Assembly (NCBI GenBank): GCA_019722365.1
Contig: JADFUC010000277.1
Coordinates: forward strand, 62,001-126,000
Reading direction: 5' to 3'
Source: Lithospermum erythrorhizon
Taxonomy: Eukaryota > Streptophyta > Magnoliopsida > Boraginales > Boraginaceae
Length of the DNA: 64,000 bases
The position numbers were made by a program, and so were the translations under genes. The notes below the pieces were generated by a model, which was given only the letters and a program-made list of their open reading frames with translations, was not told the DNA's origin and ran no database searches. Of the stretch, positions 47,841-60,011 are shown piece after piece (the stretch's first letter is position 1; each line of letters starts with the position of its first letter).

Positions 47841-49573
47841 TAAAGAGAACCACTCCATGATGATTTTAAGCTCATGGACCGAAATTTCATCAGTTCGTTA
47901 GTGAATTGCATCTCCACGGGCTGATGAAATTAGAAAAGGAGGCTTTTATCTTAAGAAAGCTGGAAATTTGCAAGTGAAAAAAATAGAATTAGCCCACATT
48001 TTCTAACAAATTTCGGAGTTGTTGAAATTAGGCCTCGAGAAGAGGTAATGGGCCGGTATTGCAAGTCCACAGACCACAAATCACAATCACATATTCACAT
48101 CATGGGCTATTGGGCCATATGTAATCGAGTCGGATTCGAGCGGGTATAGGATAACTTTTTATCGAGTTGGATTCGAGCGGATATAGGGTAAGTCGACTGG
48201 GAGACACTTTATTAAGTCGGATAATTACGTGGATGTTTCGGTTTTGATCAACTTTTTTTTATTCGAGTTCGATCTAGTTGTCCGTTGAACACGCATCAAA
48301 TTGGGGTTTCAAACCGAGTATCGAACGGATATAATATATATTTGGTTAATGAATAAATACTCATGATGTCCATTATTCATGATGCATCTCAGTTACACCA
48401 TAAATCACATAAAATACATATCAAAAGGAGATCGAGTATCATTTTCAAGAAAATCATACACAAGTAAAAAATTTCCATCTAATAAGCAATTTTATCAATT
48501 TCACAATTTTCTTCTTTTAGGTTCATCTATTCATCTGTTGTTCTCCAAAGTCCATAATGTATGCCTTCGAATAATCTTTTACCCAATCATTGATTTTTTC
48601 CATCCAAAGATAAGTATTCAAGTTCATAATGACGTTTACTACCGCTCCCAAGTCTTTTCTTATCCCAACATATAATAAATTGTTGTTGCTGATCAGGTTG
48701 GCAACATTGTCATTTCCTTATCAATTGTACAATAATTTTCAGCTCAAAACTGGATAGCCAATTAATCTTGGTCATATGAATATGAAAGAAGAAATTCAAA
48801 GTAATCTTTCTAGATTCACATGGAAAGTTTGTAAGTAAATGCCTATATGAGTGAGACACAAAGATAGTGAGAGATAGAGAGAGAGATAGAGAAGAGAAAG
48901 AAATAGGGGACCTTAATTAATCAAGTCTTGTGACCTTTTAAAAAGTAGTACTAGTATATCCAATAATTATGAGGAAATCCAACAAAAATGTCCTCTTCCA
49001 AATAGAGATTGGATCAAATGACTAGTTCCTCATCAGCAAAGAGATGGTCCTATTGGAAATCTGAGAGAAGAAAAATGTAGCCAATGAGAATGTCTATTTG
49101 TAGATTAACAACTAGTAGCTTATCCAATTGAGACAAATATATTGGCTTCAAGTGGGCTCATAAAGTGCAAACTCCATTCCTTGTACAAAAATACATTTGA
49201 GAAAGCACATAAAAAAGAAGAAAAAAGCCTCAGAGAGAGGAGCTCCATCTTAAATAAATAGGCTTTAAAAGTGCAATTGTGGGTCACATTTCAAAAAAAA
49301 ATGATTGCCCTTTCATGAACTCCTATTATTAAAACTCATAAAGTGCAAACTCAATAATCTGCCCCTTGCCTTTTTGGTGTGCATGCATCCACATGATATT
49401 TTCTCCCTTCACACTCTACTATATTCAATTGCTTTTTGTTACACTTTTTTGTGTCCTATAATTTTGGACCTTTTTAGCTGAATTCATAAAGTTTGTATAA
49501 TTGTACTCCAAAGTTCTTAATCTTTTCTCATTACAATCTTTAAGTTTCAATACCATCATTACATAATACACAC
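47841..49573. promoter_or_regulatory. Intergenic region and CONSTANS-like promoter
   Basis: At 48127-48195 a unit of about 45 bp containing TCGAGTCGGATTCGAGCGG is repeated with changes. A purine run GAGAGATAGAGAGAGAGATA lies at 48869-48888. The sequence from about 49200 to the start codon is the likely promoter and leader. No gene seen in the rest. Confidence 0.4.
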
Positions 49574-51138
49574 ATGCATATAGAAATGGTCTCAGACAAG
49601 AAATTAGCCAACACACTTGGAGGAAAAACTGCTAGAGCTTGTGATAATTGTGTAAGAAAAAGGGCTAGATGGTATTGTGCTGCAGATGATGCTTTCCTCT
49701 GCCAAAGCTGTGATTCATCTGTTCATTCAGCTAATCCTTTAGCAAGAAGGCATGAAAGGGTTCGTTTAAAGACATCATCATTAAAAATACTCAAATCTTT
49801 GAACAAAACATCCTCAGATGTTTCAGTGGCTTCATGGCACAGTGGTTTTACTAGGAAAACTCGTTCTACAAGAATCAAGAAACAGGGGAAATTTAACTTT
49901 GGTGAAGAAAAGAGAAATTTCCCTCTTCATGTTGTGCCTGATGATGTTAGTGATGATAGTTATCAGGAGGAAAATGAAGAGGAAGTTGTTTTTCGGGTTC
50001 CGATTTTCGACTCGTCTATTGAAGACTTATGCAACTCATCTAAGTCCAATGAATTGAGGAATACCATCAATTATGTGAGTATGAATGAACAAATGAATAA
50101 TATGTTATATGAGAATCAGTTTCATGGGTCGATTCCATCGGAGAAGGAATTAGCCGAATTTGCAGCTGATGTTGAGCCATTTGATATGGAAGGGTTGGGA
50201 TTAATGGATATGGATTGTTCATTTGGTAGAGAACAAGTTAAAGTTGAAGAAGTTGAGATAGCTAATGATCAAGAAAATGATGGTTTAGTTCAAATTACAA
50301 CAGGGCCCTTTGAGTTTAAGTTTGATGATTGTTCTCCAAGGGTATATGAGGAAGAGAATAAAATTCAAACTCATCAAAGTACAAACTTGAGAAAGAGTGA
50401 AGAGGGTGAAGAAAGTGATGAAAAGAAGAAAGGGAGGATTTTGTTGAATCTTGATTATGGTGGTGTTATGAATGCTTGGGATGACAAAAGGTGTCCATGG
50501 ACTAATGGTGAAAGGCCTCAAATTGACTCATACGATAAGTGTTGTTGGCCATACTTCTTACTCCCCAGATTTATTTTCTTTAATTAGGAATTTACTTATA
50601 TGTTTTGAGAATTAATTTGGACTTGAGTTAAATTTAAAAGTTGCCCTTATAAATTGTACGAGGCCTGACCAAATTATAACACTCCATTTATGAATGAGAT
50701 GCCACTTATAAGTTACAAGGACAACTTCTAATTTTTGTTAACCATACATCTCTTAGAGGAGGGAAAACTTGATTGTCTCTTGTTTTCAATATAAATCAGA
50801 ATTGCAGTGCCAATTGTCAGTTGTTTTGTCACGCGGGGTTATATCCGTGATTACTAGACTAACTATACTGCATATCTAATGTATGTACGTATTTATCGGG
50901 AAGTTGAAGCCAATTGTTATTGTGCATGTTGCAGGGAACTTGTGGCAGAGTACATAACCATGGAGACAGAGAAGCAAGATTGTCAAGCTACAGAGAGAAG
51001 AGACGAACGAGAGTGTTTTCGAAGAAGATTAGGTATGAGGTTAGGAAATTGAATGCCGAAAAGAGACCTAGGATGAAAGGAAGGTTTGTTAAGAAGACGA
51101 GTTTTACAGCTTCTGGTTGTCCTTTGCTCAATAAATAA
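49574..51138 (+). CDS. CONSTANS-like zinc-finger protein, COL16 type (one B-box plus CCT)
   Basis: Exon 1 holds a single B-box zinc finger ([20 protein letters not shown], then LCQSC and [15 protein letters not shown]) and an acidic middle. Exon 2 carries the CCT domain ([20 protein letters not shown], then [16 protein letters not shown]), which binds DNA with NF-Y subunits. This layout is group II/III COL (COL6/7/8/16), linked to shade, branching and chlorophyll control, not necessarily flowering. Proposed exons are 49574-50538 and 50949-51138, about 384 residues. This uses donor GATAA/GTGTTG and the second AG (TGTGGCAG) of the acceptor region, the pair that keeps the CCT in frame; the stronger-looking first AG (TGTTGCAG) would not. 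If the intron is kept, a 337-residue B-box-only protein results. A second in-frame ATG at 49586 is an alternative start. Confidence 0.85.
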
Positions 51139-51224
51139 TTGTCACCACCAACAACAAGCTCTTGTTTCACAACATGAGTGTGTTAAAGGCATAAACTCAA
51201 GCTGTTAAAGGAAGCGAGAGAGAG

Positions 51225-51420
51225 TTAAATCTTAGGCGTTAGCTTCTTGTGTGGTGTGGGTTGAGTCAGCATGAGTGGCGAAGAATGCCAAATATTGAAG
51301 TGGTTTAAAAGGAAAATTTCATCCCGCGATCGATTAAAGCGAAAGTGGCGAATCTTTGTATTAAGTGGTTTAAAGGAAAGGCTACCGTCACTTTTTTTGA
51401 TCGAGTTAAAGCATCCCATA
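51225..51420. repeat. Repeat X, copy 2 (unclassified)
   Basis: Contains AGTGGCGAATCTTTG and AAGTGGTTTAAAGGAAAGG followed by CTACCGTCA, matching copy 1 at 46360-46680, and a partial internal duplicate (GAAGTGGTTTAAAAGGAAA). No coding frame. Confidence 0.45.
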
Positions 51421-52624
51421 TGATTAAATGCTTAACTACCATTGGAATTAAAAGGCAGTCTGAAAGCCTTGGATTAGTATGAGGATTTCTTTTGTTTTAA
51501 CATGAGTCAACGATGTGCATTAGTTGTCTGTCTAGGACCAATAATATATTTTGAGGTTTTTTTTACATATACATAGTGCTTTTGGTAATAACTCACTAAA
51601 CTAGGTTATGAAACACTGTATATATTTTAAATTTCTCAACTAGTATTTAGACATTTTATTTACCCTTTATGTTATAGATAATCAGTCATCCAAATAATTT
51701 TAATTAACATTTTAGTTTTAAATAAAAGATTTGACCATAAAAGGGCATTGAAATGCATTTGCAATTATGATAATATTTCAAATGTTTAAAATAGGTTTAT
51801 GATTTTTATACTTCATTATATGATAATGACACTTCACTTTTGATATAAAAGTTGATTAAAAATAATAAAGAAATAGAGTATCACAATCAAAATTTGGAGT
51901 GTAAAAATCATTAGCCTTAAAATAAGCCTCACGAATCTACTTCTACCATTTTAGCAGATAAAAATTTCGAAAAAAGATAATAATATTTTATCGGAACTTA
52001 TTCAATACTTTTGGTTAATTCTACCTTAATACTCCGTATTAATTTAATAACCACTTATGTGCCATATATTATAGGCTGTAATTTCATCGAATTGAATGAT
52101 TTGAATTTTGGAAAGTAATCTGTCAAGGAAAGCACATGCAAGTCACTTGACTCGAGTACCTATAATTAATTTTTATTTTCTTCATCCCAAATTCTAAGTC
52201 CCCATTAATTTTACATAAAATTTAAGGTCAATTTAAATTTCACTCACATAATCTTATTTCCTTCTATTTGTCATTTTACATTTTGATCAAAATAAAAAAT
52301 AAAAATGAAATTTCTATTTTAAACAAACGGGTATTAGAATTTAGGATGGAGGGAGTACGTAGTATAATACTACGTCGAGTGGATCCATATATTAATTTAT
52401 TAATGATGGAGCAATTGGCTACTTTGAATTGATACAACTTGCCATTTTTTAAAATAATTCCATCCATTTTATATTCATTATAATAATAAATAAAAAGATA
52501 TGGAATAGTAATTAATGGTCAAAATTTTATCTTATTAAAACACGGAAATGTCATTAAAATAATCGGAGTTACTTATTTTCAAGAGATTAATAATGTTAAT
52601 TTATGTTAACTAATTGATTACAGG
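51421..52624. other. AT-rich intergenic DNA, no gene seen
   Basis: Low-complexity spacer. It holds the Stowaway-like element listed at 52171-52356 and an orphan end ATACTCCGTATTAA at about 52029. Confidence 0.4.
52171..52356. mobile_element. Stowaway-like MITE (left end decayed)
   Basis: The right end GGATGGAGGGAGTA is typical. The left part (CTTCATCCCAAATTCTAAG) pairs with the inverted TTAGAATTTAGGATGGAG, but its terminal TACTCC is lost. Confidence 0.6.
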
Positions 52625-53445
52625 TAATTTTGTTAAAATATAGTAAACACTTAAGCTTAATCAATTGACACTTAATTTATTAAGTTTGTTTGACCAATGG
52701 ATTATTTTCAATACTTAATAAATTAAGTCTTATCAAAATCGTATAAAATTTTAAGTTAAAATTCTCTATTTATTTTCTCTCTTAAAAAAAATCAAAAGTG
52801 ATAAAATTAAATTTACGTCTTATACTTCGTAATTTTCTTCACATTTCCTAGCAATCCTCCGTTATTATTATTATTGCTATTATAATAATAATATTAATAA
52901 TAATAATGATAAAAATAAAAATAAAATAAAATAATATTAATAATAAGAATAAAAATAATAATAACAAAATAATAATAATAAAATATAAGTAAAAATAAAA
53001 AATAAACATAATAATAAAAATGATAATAATAATAGTATTAATAAAATATTAATCAAAATAACAATAATAAGAATATTAATAGAATAATAATAATAATAAA
53101 TTAATAATAATAAATATAATAATAAATATAATAATAATAATAAATAATCATAATAACAAAAATAAAAATAAAAATAAAATAATAAGAATATAATAAGAAT
53201 AATAATAATAATAAAAATAATAATAATAGTAATAATAATAAATTAATAATAATAATAAATAGAATATTAATTATAATAATAATGATAAAATTAATAATAA
53301 TAAATACAATAATAATAAGAAGAATAATAATAAAAATAAAATTAAAATAAAATATAATAATAATATTAATAATAAGAATAATAATAAAAATATTAATAAT
53401 TATAAATATAATAATAATAAATAGATGATAATAATAATAATAAAA

Positions 53446-53478
<33 letters not shown>

Positions 53479-54040
53479 TAATTAAAATAAGAATAAAGAA
53501 TAAAATAATAATAATAATATTAATAATAACAAAAAATTATAATAATAATAATAATAAATAATAATAATAATACAAATAATAATATTAATAATATAATAAT
53601 AATAAATAATGTAATAAAATCAATAATTATAATAACAAGTAATTATAATAATAAAAATAATAATAAATAAAAGTAATAAAATAATAATATAAAATAATAA
53701 TAATAAGAATAATAATAAAAAACTATAAAATATCTATAAAATAAAAAATAAAAATAAAATAATTAATAATATAATTTAGTAATCATATTTATTCTAATCA
53801 TATTAATAATATTTATAATTTTTTTTAATTATTGAGGTATTATTTTATTTAATATATGATACATATAAATAAATAAAATAGAGTAGGTAAAATTGCTCAA
53901 TCTATTCCAATTTAAGTATTTTCTTTGAAGCGTTATCTAAACAACTAAATATCTTCGTATTGAATTCGATTATAGTCGGTTCGATTAATTCAGGTGTTGA
54001 TTTTAGTTTGATTTGAGATTTCAAATTTAACAAAAGCAGA
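52625..54040. mobile_element. Repeat Y, copy 2, expanded by a TAA-rich tract
   Basis: Carries the landmarks of copy 1 (46693-47840) in the same order at both ends. Between them about 0.9 kb of TAA-type microsatellite (52861-53765) replaces most of the middle of copy 1. Confidence 0.5.
52861..53765. repeat. Long imperfect TAA/AAAT microsatellite
   Basis: About 900 bp made almost only of TAA, AAT, AAAT and ATTAAT units with scattered G or C changes. The plus strand is nearly free of C and poor in G. It is unstable-looking and may vary in length between individuals. Confidence 0.95.
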
Positions 54041-54192
54041 GGGCCTAACTTCATCAATTAAGCATACGAAATAATAATCATTTATACTAAAAAAAACATT
54101 TACTCCAAAATGAAATATTTTTATTATAATAATCAACTTGATATGCAATAAATTCCATACAAATATCTTTCATGGTATTAAATGTAGTCAAC

Positions 54193-55757
54193 TTAATCCT
54201 CGTTATTACATTTGTTTGTCGAATTATTAGGTCGACCAAGTGTCAACTCTAAAGAAACCTCGTCTACATTCGAATTTGATGATGAGCTATCCCCAGGATC
54301 CCTAAATTGAAATATTTCTGACTTCTGGTTGATCTCAGATGACTCGCCCCTTTCAAAACTAGAGCATTGCCTTTTGGAAGGATTTATTGGTTCCTCGTCG
54401 CCATCATCATCAACCATAGGCCTCTTTCCCTTATTTTCGATATACTTATTATTATCGAGTTCGTCTATAGTAACAACCACATTTTTGATTCCGATGGTCA
54501 TTTGATGTATCGGGTTCGATGTCGGGAGAGGAGTGATGGTTTCCCCTTTCAGAATGGCTCGAACGGCATAGTAACATTTTTCCCAGTGTCCAGAACGGAA
54601 CAAACCTTCCAACCCGTTCTCTGGATCAAGGAGCCGCCCACATACTTCATATAGTAAACACACCAATACTCCTTCAAATAATTACCAAGATTAAATGTTT
54701 AGAAAAATACTCCGCCAAGTGTTCAGCAAAAGATTGTTCGGCTTTTAAATTTTCGTTTTTTCGTAGTTAAAGCTTTGATCGTAGATATTCTTTTATGTTT
54801 ATAATAATTGATGAAAAATATATCAATGAAAAGAATTTAATTTTATTTTTATTAATATATTTTTTATTAAATATTATAAAAATACAAATAAAATATCTAC
54901 GGTTAAAATTCCAACTAATAAAAGTGAAAAAATTTAAAAAGTGGACAGAGATGAGGGAGTATATGGCAGCTTATATTTGGAATTGAGTATTTACTTTGTA
55001 CAATTTGAAACTCGGACTAAAATTTTAGTACATGCATGATTGCTATATGCATGACACTTGCATATATAATATAGTAGTATATTCATGTAATATTTGTTGC
55101 TTAAATGGTGGATTTATGTATTTTTCTAGAATAGAAAGAAAATAAATGCTTATAACTTTATTTTTTAGCAATTCGCAGGCTAATTGCTATTCTTTGAGTC
55201 GCATGTAGATTAAACATGGAATGATCTGATAATGCAATCGCGTCGGTAAATTAGCCATCTTGGCCAACCATGTGTGACGAGGTTCGGCAAAGTGTTAGTA
55301 GGAGAAATCGAATTCATGACCTGAGTCCTGGCTCACTTTACTCTACTTGACTTGACAATTATTACTATGTTTGTATATATTTATGATGTTATCTAAGCAA
55401 GGTAAATATTTTTGGACTTTCATTTTTACATTTTATCAATTAATAACCATGCATATTCCACTTTTGATATTAAATTATATTTATTCCATTAATAATTATC
55501 AATATATAACTGAAAATGCAAAATTGAAGTCTGGTTATTAATGTATGGTTAGAGTGCAAAATTATTAACCATATATTTTGAAGATGCCAACCTGCACGTC
55601 TATGTTGAGGAGTGTGACAAAGGATATCCAAGACCTCTTTAGGATTGTAGAACTTAGCCAAAATAGTAACAGCTGAATCTTGTAAAACGGATGAGTTCAT
55701 CCAATTAAGACATGGATTAGAACTGTACTTGCAGTTGAAATTGTTGTACGATGACAT
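54193..55757 (-). CDS. Class II LBD-like protein with a degenerate LOB domain
   Basis: Exon 1 is 55592-55757 and exon 2 is 54193-54671, with GT-AG borders and matching phases, giving about 214 residues. Exon 2 has LLYEVCGRLLDPENG and a WEKCYYAVRAILKGE stretch, as in class II LOB-domain proteins, and ends with the EAR-like repressor motif LELTLG. In exon 1 the zinc motif CX2CX6CX3C is reduced: only C9 and C16 remain before LNW, and about seven residues are missing relative to the LBD at 60012-61419. LAKFYNPKEV still resembles the GAS block. DNA binding is therefore doubtful. It may be a decaying paralogue or a protein that acts through dimerisation or EAR-mediated repression. The frame is open throughout, so I keep it as a gene. 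Confidence 0.7.
54672..55591 (-). other. Intron of the degenerate LBD gene
   Basis: A 920-bp AT-rich intron with donor GCAG/GTTGGC and acceptor TATTTGAAG/GAG on the minus strand. No inserted element recognised. Confidence 0.55.
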
Positions 55758-57959
55758 TTTCTCAGAGAGTTCAAAGGTTTTGTTGGCGAGGGAGAGAATA
55801 GCTAACAAGAAATGAAATTATTACTTAGAATGAGATATAAAAACAGGGTTTGGGGACATATATATACACTACATAATTAGGAAAGTGTTTATTAACGTGA
55901 CAAGGGTCTTCATATTATTAATTAGAGTAAATGATGGCTCCCAACCAATATATATATGTAATTAATGTAAGATACGTAAGAAGTGCAACAATAATAAATT
56001 TAATTTGTGAATAGTCTTAAATATGTTTGTTTTTATATATGTTCAAAGTGGTAATGATTGATATAGTCTATAATATACTCATAATGAATTTTTAGCTATA
56101 TAAGGATTATATTCATAAATACTAGTATTAGTGCATATATGCATATGTTTGAATAGTCATAAATGTATTGGTTTTTATATATGTTGAAAATGGTAATGAA
56201 TTTAGACTTCCCGGTACTCATATTATCAATAGTTTCAATTTTAAAAGGCAAACTTTGACCATTATTACTTTCAATAAATATTTTCATAAATAAAAATAGT
56301 GTGATTAAATATCTTTAAAAACTAATCTAATGATATGTTTTTTAATCTTTTATCTAAAAAAGGGACGAGGGATTATTAACTATATATCAAAGAAATATTA
56401 TAAATTCCTTAAAGAACTATGCAATAAATACTGATACAAGAATAATTTATTTGGCGGTCCCATATATACTAGGCAATTATTAAACAAAACTTATTTAAAA
56501 TCATATTTTAAATATGGGAATTATATAATATCAAGTATGGGTACAACGAAAGAATGTAAGGGAATAATTACAAATAATTTATAAATTAGTAATAATTGCA
56601 TAATAAATACTTATCCGACTTGTCTATAAAATTAAATAATTATCGATTTGGTTTAAGATAGTGAAATTTTCATAATTATATTGTTACAAATTTGAATGAA
56701 AATCATCAGGCAAACAGTAATAAACTACATCAAAAGTAACAATATTTGATAGATATAATTTGATCAAATATATACATCATACAAAAAATTATTAGCATTT
56801 AATATTTAAAAAGTCGATCATTAAATTGGAAACTAAAACTATATGTGGCAGAGGAACTGTATACTGGTTAAATAACATAAATTTTTATTAAATAGGAATG
56901 AATTATGTGGCCTCTATTTAATGAATAGTCATCCTAAGACAATGACATACTGTACGTATTTAATGAGTACTAATTTGAACGGAAAGAGTAACTGTTGAAC
57001 AAACCAGCTAAAACGCCTATTGTATCATCATTTCATTTTGAACAAATGAAAAAAAATACTCTCCTTTTTTTTCTGACTTTTCGCATGCTCGAGTGGAAGC
57101 TACTATCTATTATTTTTAAAGCATATCTTACCTCCATCGCATAAAGATTGTCGACTTTTAGAATTTTGTTAAATAGCGAGCTTTTGGCCGCTAAATATAT
57201 TTGTTTTGTATTATATAATATCTTGCAAAAATATATCGTGGAAAGAGTTTGAAATGTAATTTTCGTTGATATAGTTTTCATGACCTTATCTGATAAAGCA
57301 AATAATTGAAAGTGGAAAGATGAGCAAAATCCAAGTGGGCAATCTGTGAATGGAGAATGTCAAATTATAAAGAAAATAATAATATTATAAAACTATTTTC
57401 AAAAACAATCTAATGATATAAATTTTATATTTATTAAAATAATGAGTAATTAGTAATGAATAATGGTCAAAGTTTCATCTAGATATATATAAAAAAACAC
57501 TAAAAAAAAATCGAGATAGTAATGAATAAAGGAAAATAAGATTTATCAATTTTTAATGAAGTCATATTTAGAGAACATATGATGTTATTTTTAAGCTATT
57601 CCCATACACACACCTAATTGTTAAATTTATCTTTGTATTAACTTTCTCTCCTTTACAATGTCTTACAAATAAGATTTAATTTTAAAAAAATTCAAATAGA
57701 AAAATCTCCTTAAGATAATTGATGAAAGGAATACATGAGATGTATAAAATAATTACAAATTTTACAACTAGGGGTGCTTTGGTAGTTATTTTAAATTTCG
57801 CTTTAATAAAATAAGATCAATTTATAATTTTTCCTCGATATTTAAGGATCATTGTGCAATTATCTCAACATTTAGGACACTATCATGTATGTCCACACTG
57901 GGAACTACCGGAATATATCATTGAAAGTTTTTTTTATTACTCTAATCAAAGATATTGTA
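55758..57959. other. AT-rich intergenic DNA upstream of the degenerate LBD gene
   Basis: A TATA-like TTTTTATATCTC (minus strand, about 55835-55846) may be the LBD promoter. A repeated pair of segments of about 60 bp with TTTGTTTTTATATATGTTCA (56023) and TTGGTTTTTATATATGTTGA (56169) lies further up. No gene seen. Confidence 0.4.
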
Positions 57960-59760
57960 GACAGTAGAAATTTAATAAATAATTTTAATTAAATTCGATT
58001 TATTTTAATCGGTGAAATCGATTAAATAAAAATTGATCATAAGAGTTACACGTGACAATTAGGATTCGATTCAAGTTCTAATAACAATCGAACACTTGTA
58101 AAATAATGAGAGTTTCTGGGAATTAAGCCACTGACATTAATCGAAGTCGAAATTACGATTTTATACATTAATTAACCCTAAAATTTAATTCTAACGAGGG
58201 TTCCCGAGAAAATAGCCTCGAATTAAATGTCAATTAAAATTAGGCCTCGAAAATTCCTAATTTTATTACATTAATTTCGGCTATTTTGGCCTAAAATGGA
58301 AGTTCCGGAAGCTTTGGGGCTTAAAATGAAGACTCTAGAAAAAACGGGTTTAAAACAAACACTCCAAAAGAGTTGGGGCTAATATGAAAATATGTTTGAC
58401 CTAAAAAAAGAATCCGGAACCTTCCTGCCTCATGAAATAGGCGCCTCTTTTGCCTTGAGTAGGGAACCAAGTAATTTAAAAGCCAAAATCGGCTTGAACT
58501 TAGATGTATGAGATTAATGGTTAAGGAATAATTCGGGTGATTATGGATCAACCAATCGAAGACCCTCCCCCCCCACGTATAGTTAAAAAATTCATCTCGT
58601 TTAACAACCAAAAATACAACAAAAAAACTTCTGAGAGAATTTAGCATAAAAACAACTCTGCAGGTATTTCTTCATAGAAAACCTTTGAAGATTGTTTAAC
58701 TCTTAGATGAAGAACACCACAAAATCACTACAAAACATATAAATCTTGAGCCTCCACCGCTAGGTGGTGGAGGCTGCTACTCAGAATCTTGATCCTCCGA
58801 ACCAAAATATGCTCTCAAAGTCAAGAATGGAGGCAAAAACATAGAAATCTTGACACATAAACCAAAACGAGGTGCCTAGAATTGAAGAGCAGGAGAAAGA
58901 ACACCAAAATTCTTCATACCGAAGTCACCCGAAATAGGAGCCTAAAACAAGGCCTGAGTTGACTTACTACTGCCAAATCTGCGATAATTTCAGGATTAAC
59001 ATCCAAAGCGTGAGAATCGATAATCGAGATCTCATAAATTAAATCACTATAGGATTAAGCCACAAAAAGGCCTACAGTAAATCATAGGCATGATCCAGAG
59101 TAGCGATTTGTCTCTGTCAAAGAGCAAGGAGTATCTTTACTAAGCACACAGGCTAGGTCTGGTTATGCGAAGTCAGTTCTTGGGTCACTAGTAGACCACG
59201 TAGTCTAACTCATTGACTCAGTCCCAAAGACCGAGATCAACCCAGGACAATAGTATGGGTATCATTAGCTAGAGGCATATTTCGGGCCAAGTATCAAAGT
59301 CAAAGGCCGAGTTGAAGACTGAAGTCTCTATCTAGTCTGGGATCGGCTTGATCAGGACTACTATCAGGATCAGCATGCTTGGTCAAAGCAATCTAAATCC
59401 CATTCGGGGATCATGCTGGCCGGCCTTAATCCCAGGCACAAATAGGTCTTTAAAATCAAGGCATCGAGTCGAGTCGAGTCAAGAATACGAGTCAGTCAAG
59501 CTTGTCTATTGATGACAATCAGTTTAGAGGAAGCGATAGGCCAGATGGTCGAGCCATTATCGTTTGATAAATCTTGCTATCACGTAAATAAGCTTTAAAA
59601 GAGATTTATTGTATTGAAAGCAATACACTATAAATACATCAAATAAAGTTCACCAAGACAAAGATTGCATGTTATTTATAAGACTACCAAAAGAAGCACT
59701 TGAAGAGTTTCAAATAAAGTCTAATAATAACAATTAACAAGGACCGGGCAAAGAAAGGTA
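57960..59760. repeat. LTR-like block, unclassified
   Basis: Composition changes abruptly to mixed GC content. It contains ACTATAAATACATC (TATA-like, about 59629) near the right side, a GAGTCGAGTCGAGTCAAG microrepeat at about 59466, and a stem-loop at 58749-58775 (AGCCTCCACC and GGTGGAGGCT around 7 bases). Layout resembles the block at 20583-21840. I found no partner LTR or coding domains. Confidence 0.3.
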
Positions 59761-60011
59761 CATTACATATTTTCGTCCCTTAAATCAAGTTTAGGTATGC
59801 AGGCCCAAACTAAATTTAATGAAGTGTTCTTTCGATTCCAATAGTCCAATGAAATTAGCTTCATCTTTCCTCTACCCCGACCATCCATTTCGGTATGAAA
59901 CTTGCAATTATAATGCAAATAGGACACTTAATTACAACTAAAACTAGACGAAGATGACAATAACGACGACGATCAAAGCATTAATAAAAGCCACACACCA
60001 ACCAAACACAT

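Noticed and set aside
52861..53765. Repeated units resembling an array
   Set aside because: Simple TAA-type microsatellite without spacers or palindromic direct repeats; not a CRISPR or satellite array.
58749..58775. Stem-loop as a terminator or microRNA precursor
   Set aside because: A 10-bp stem with 7-base loop is too short for a plant microRNA precursor, and factor-free terminators are not expected in plant nuclear DNA.
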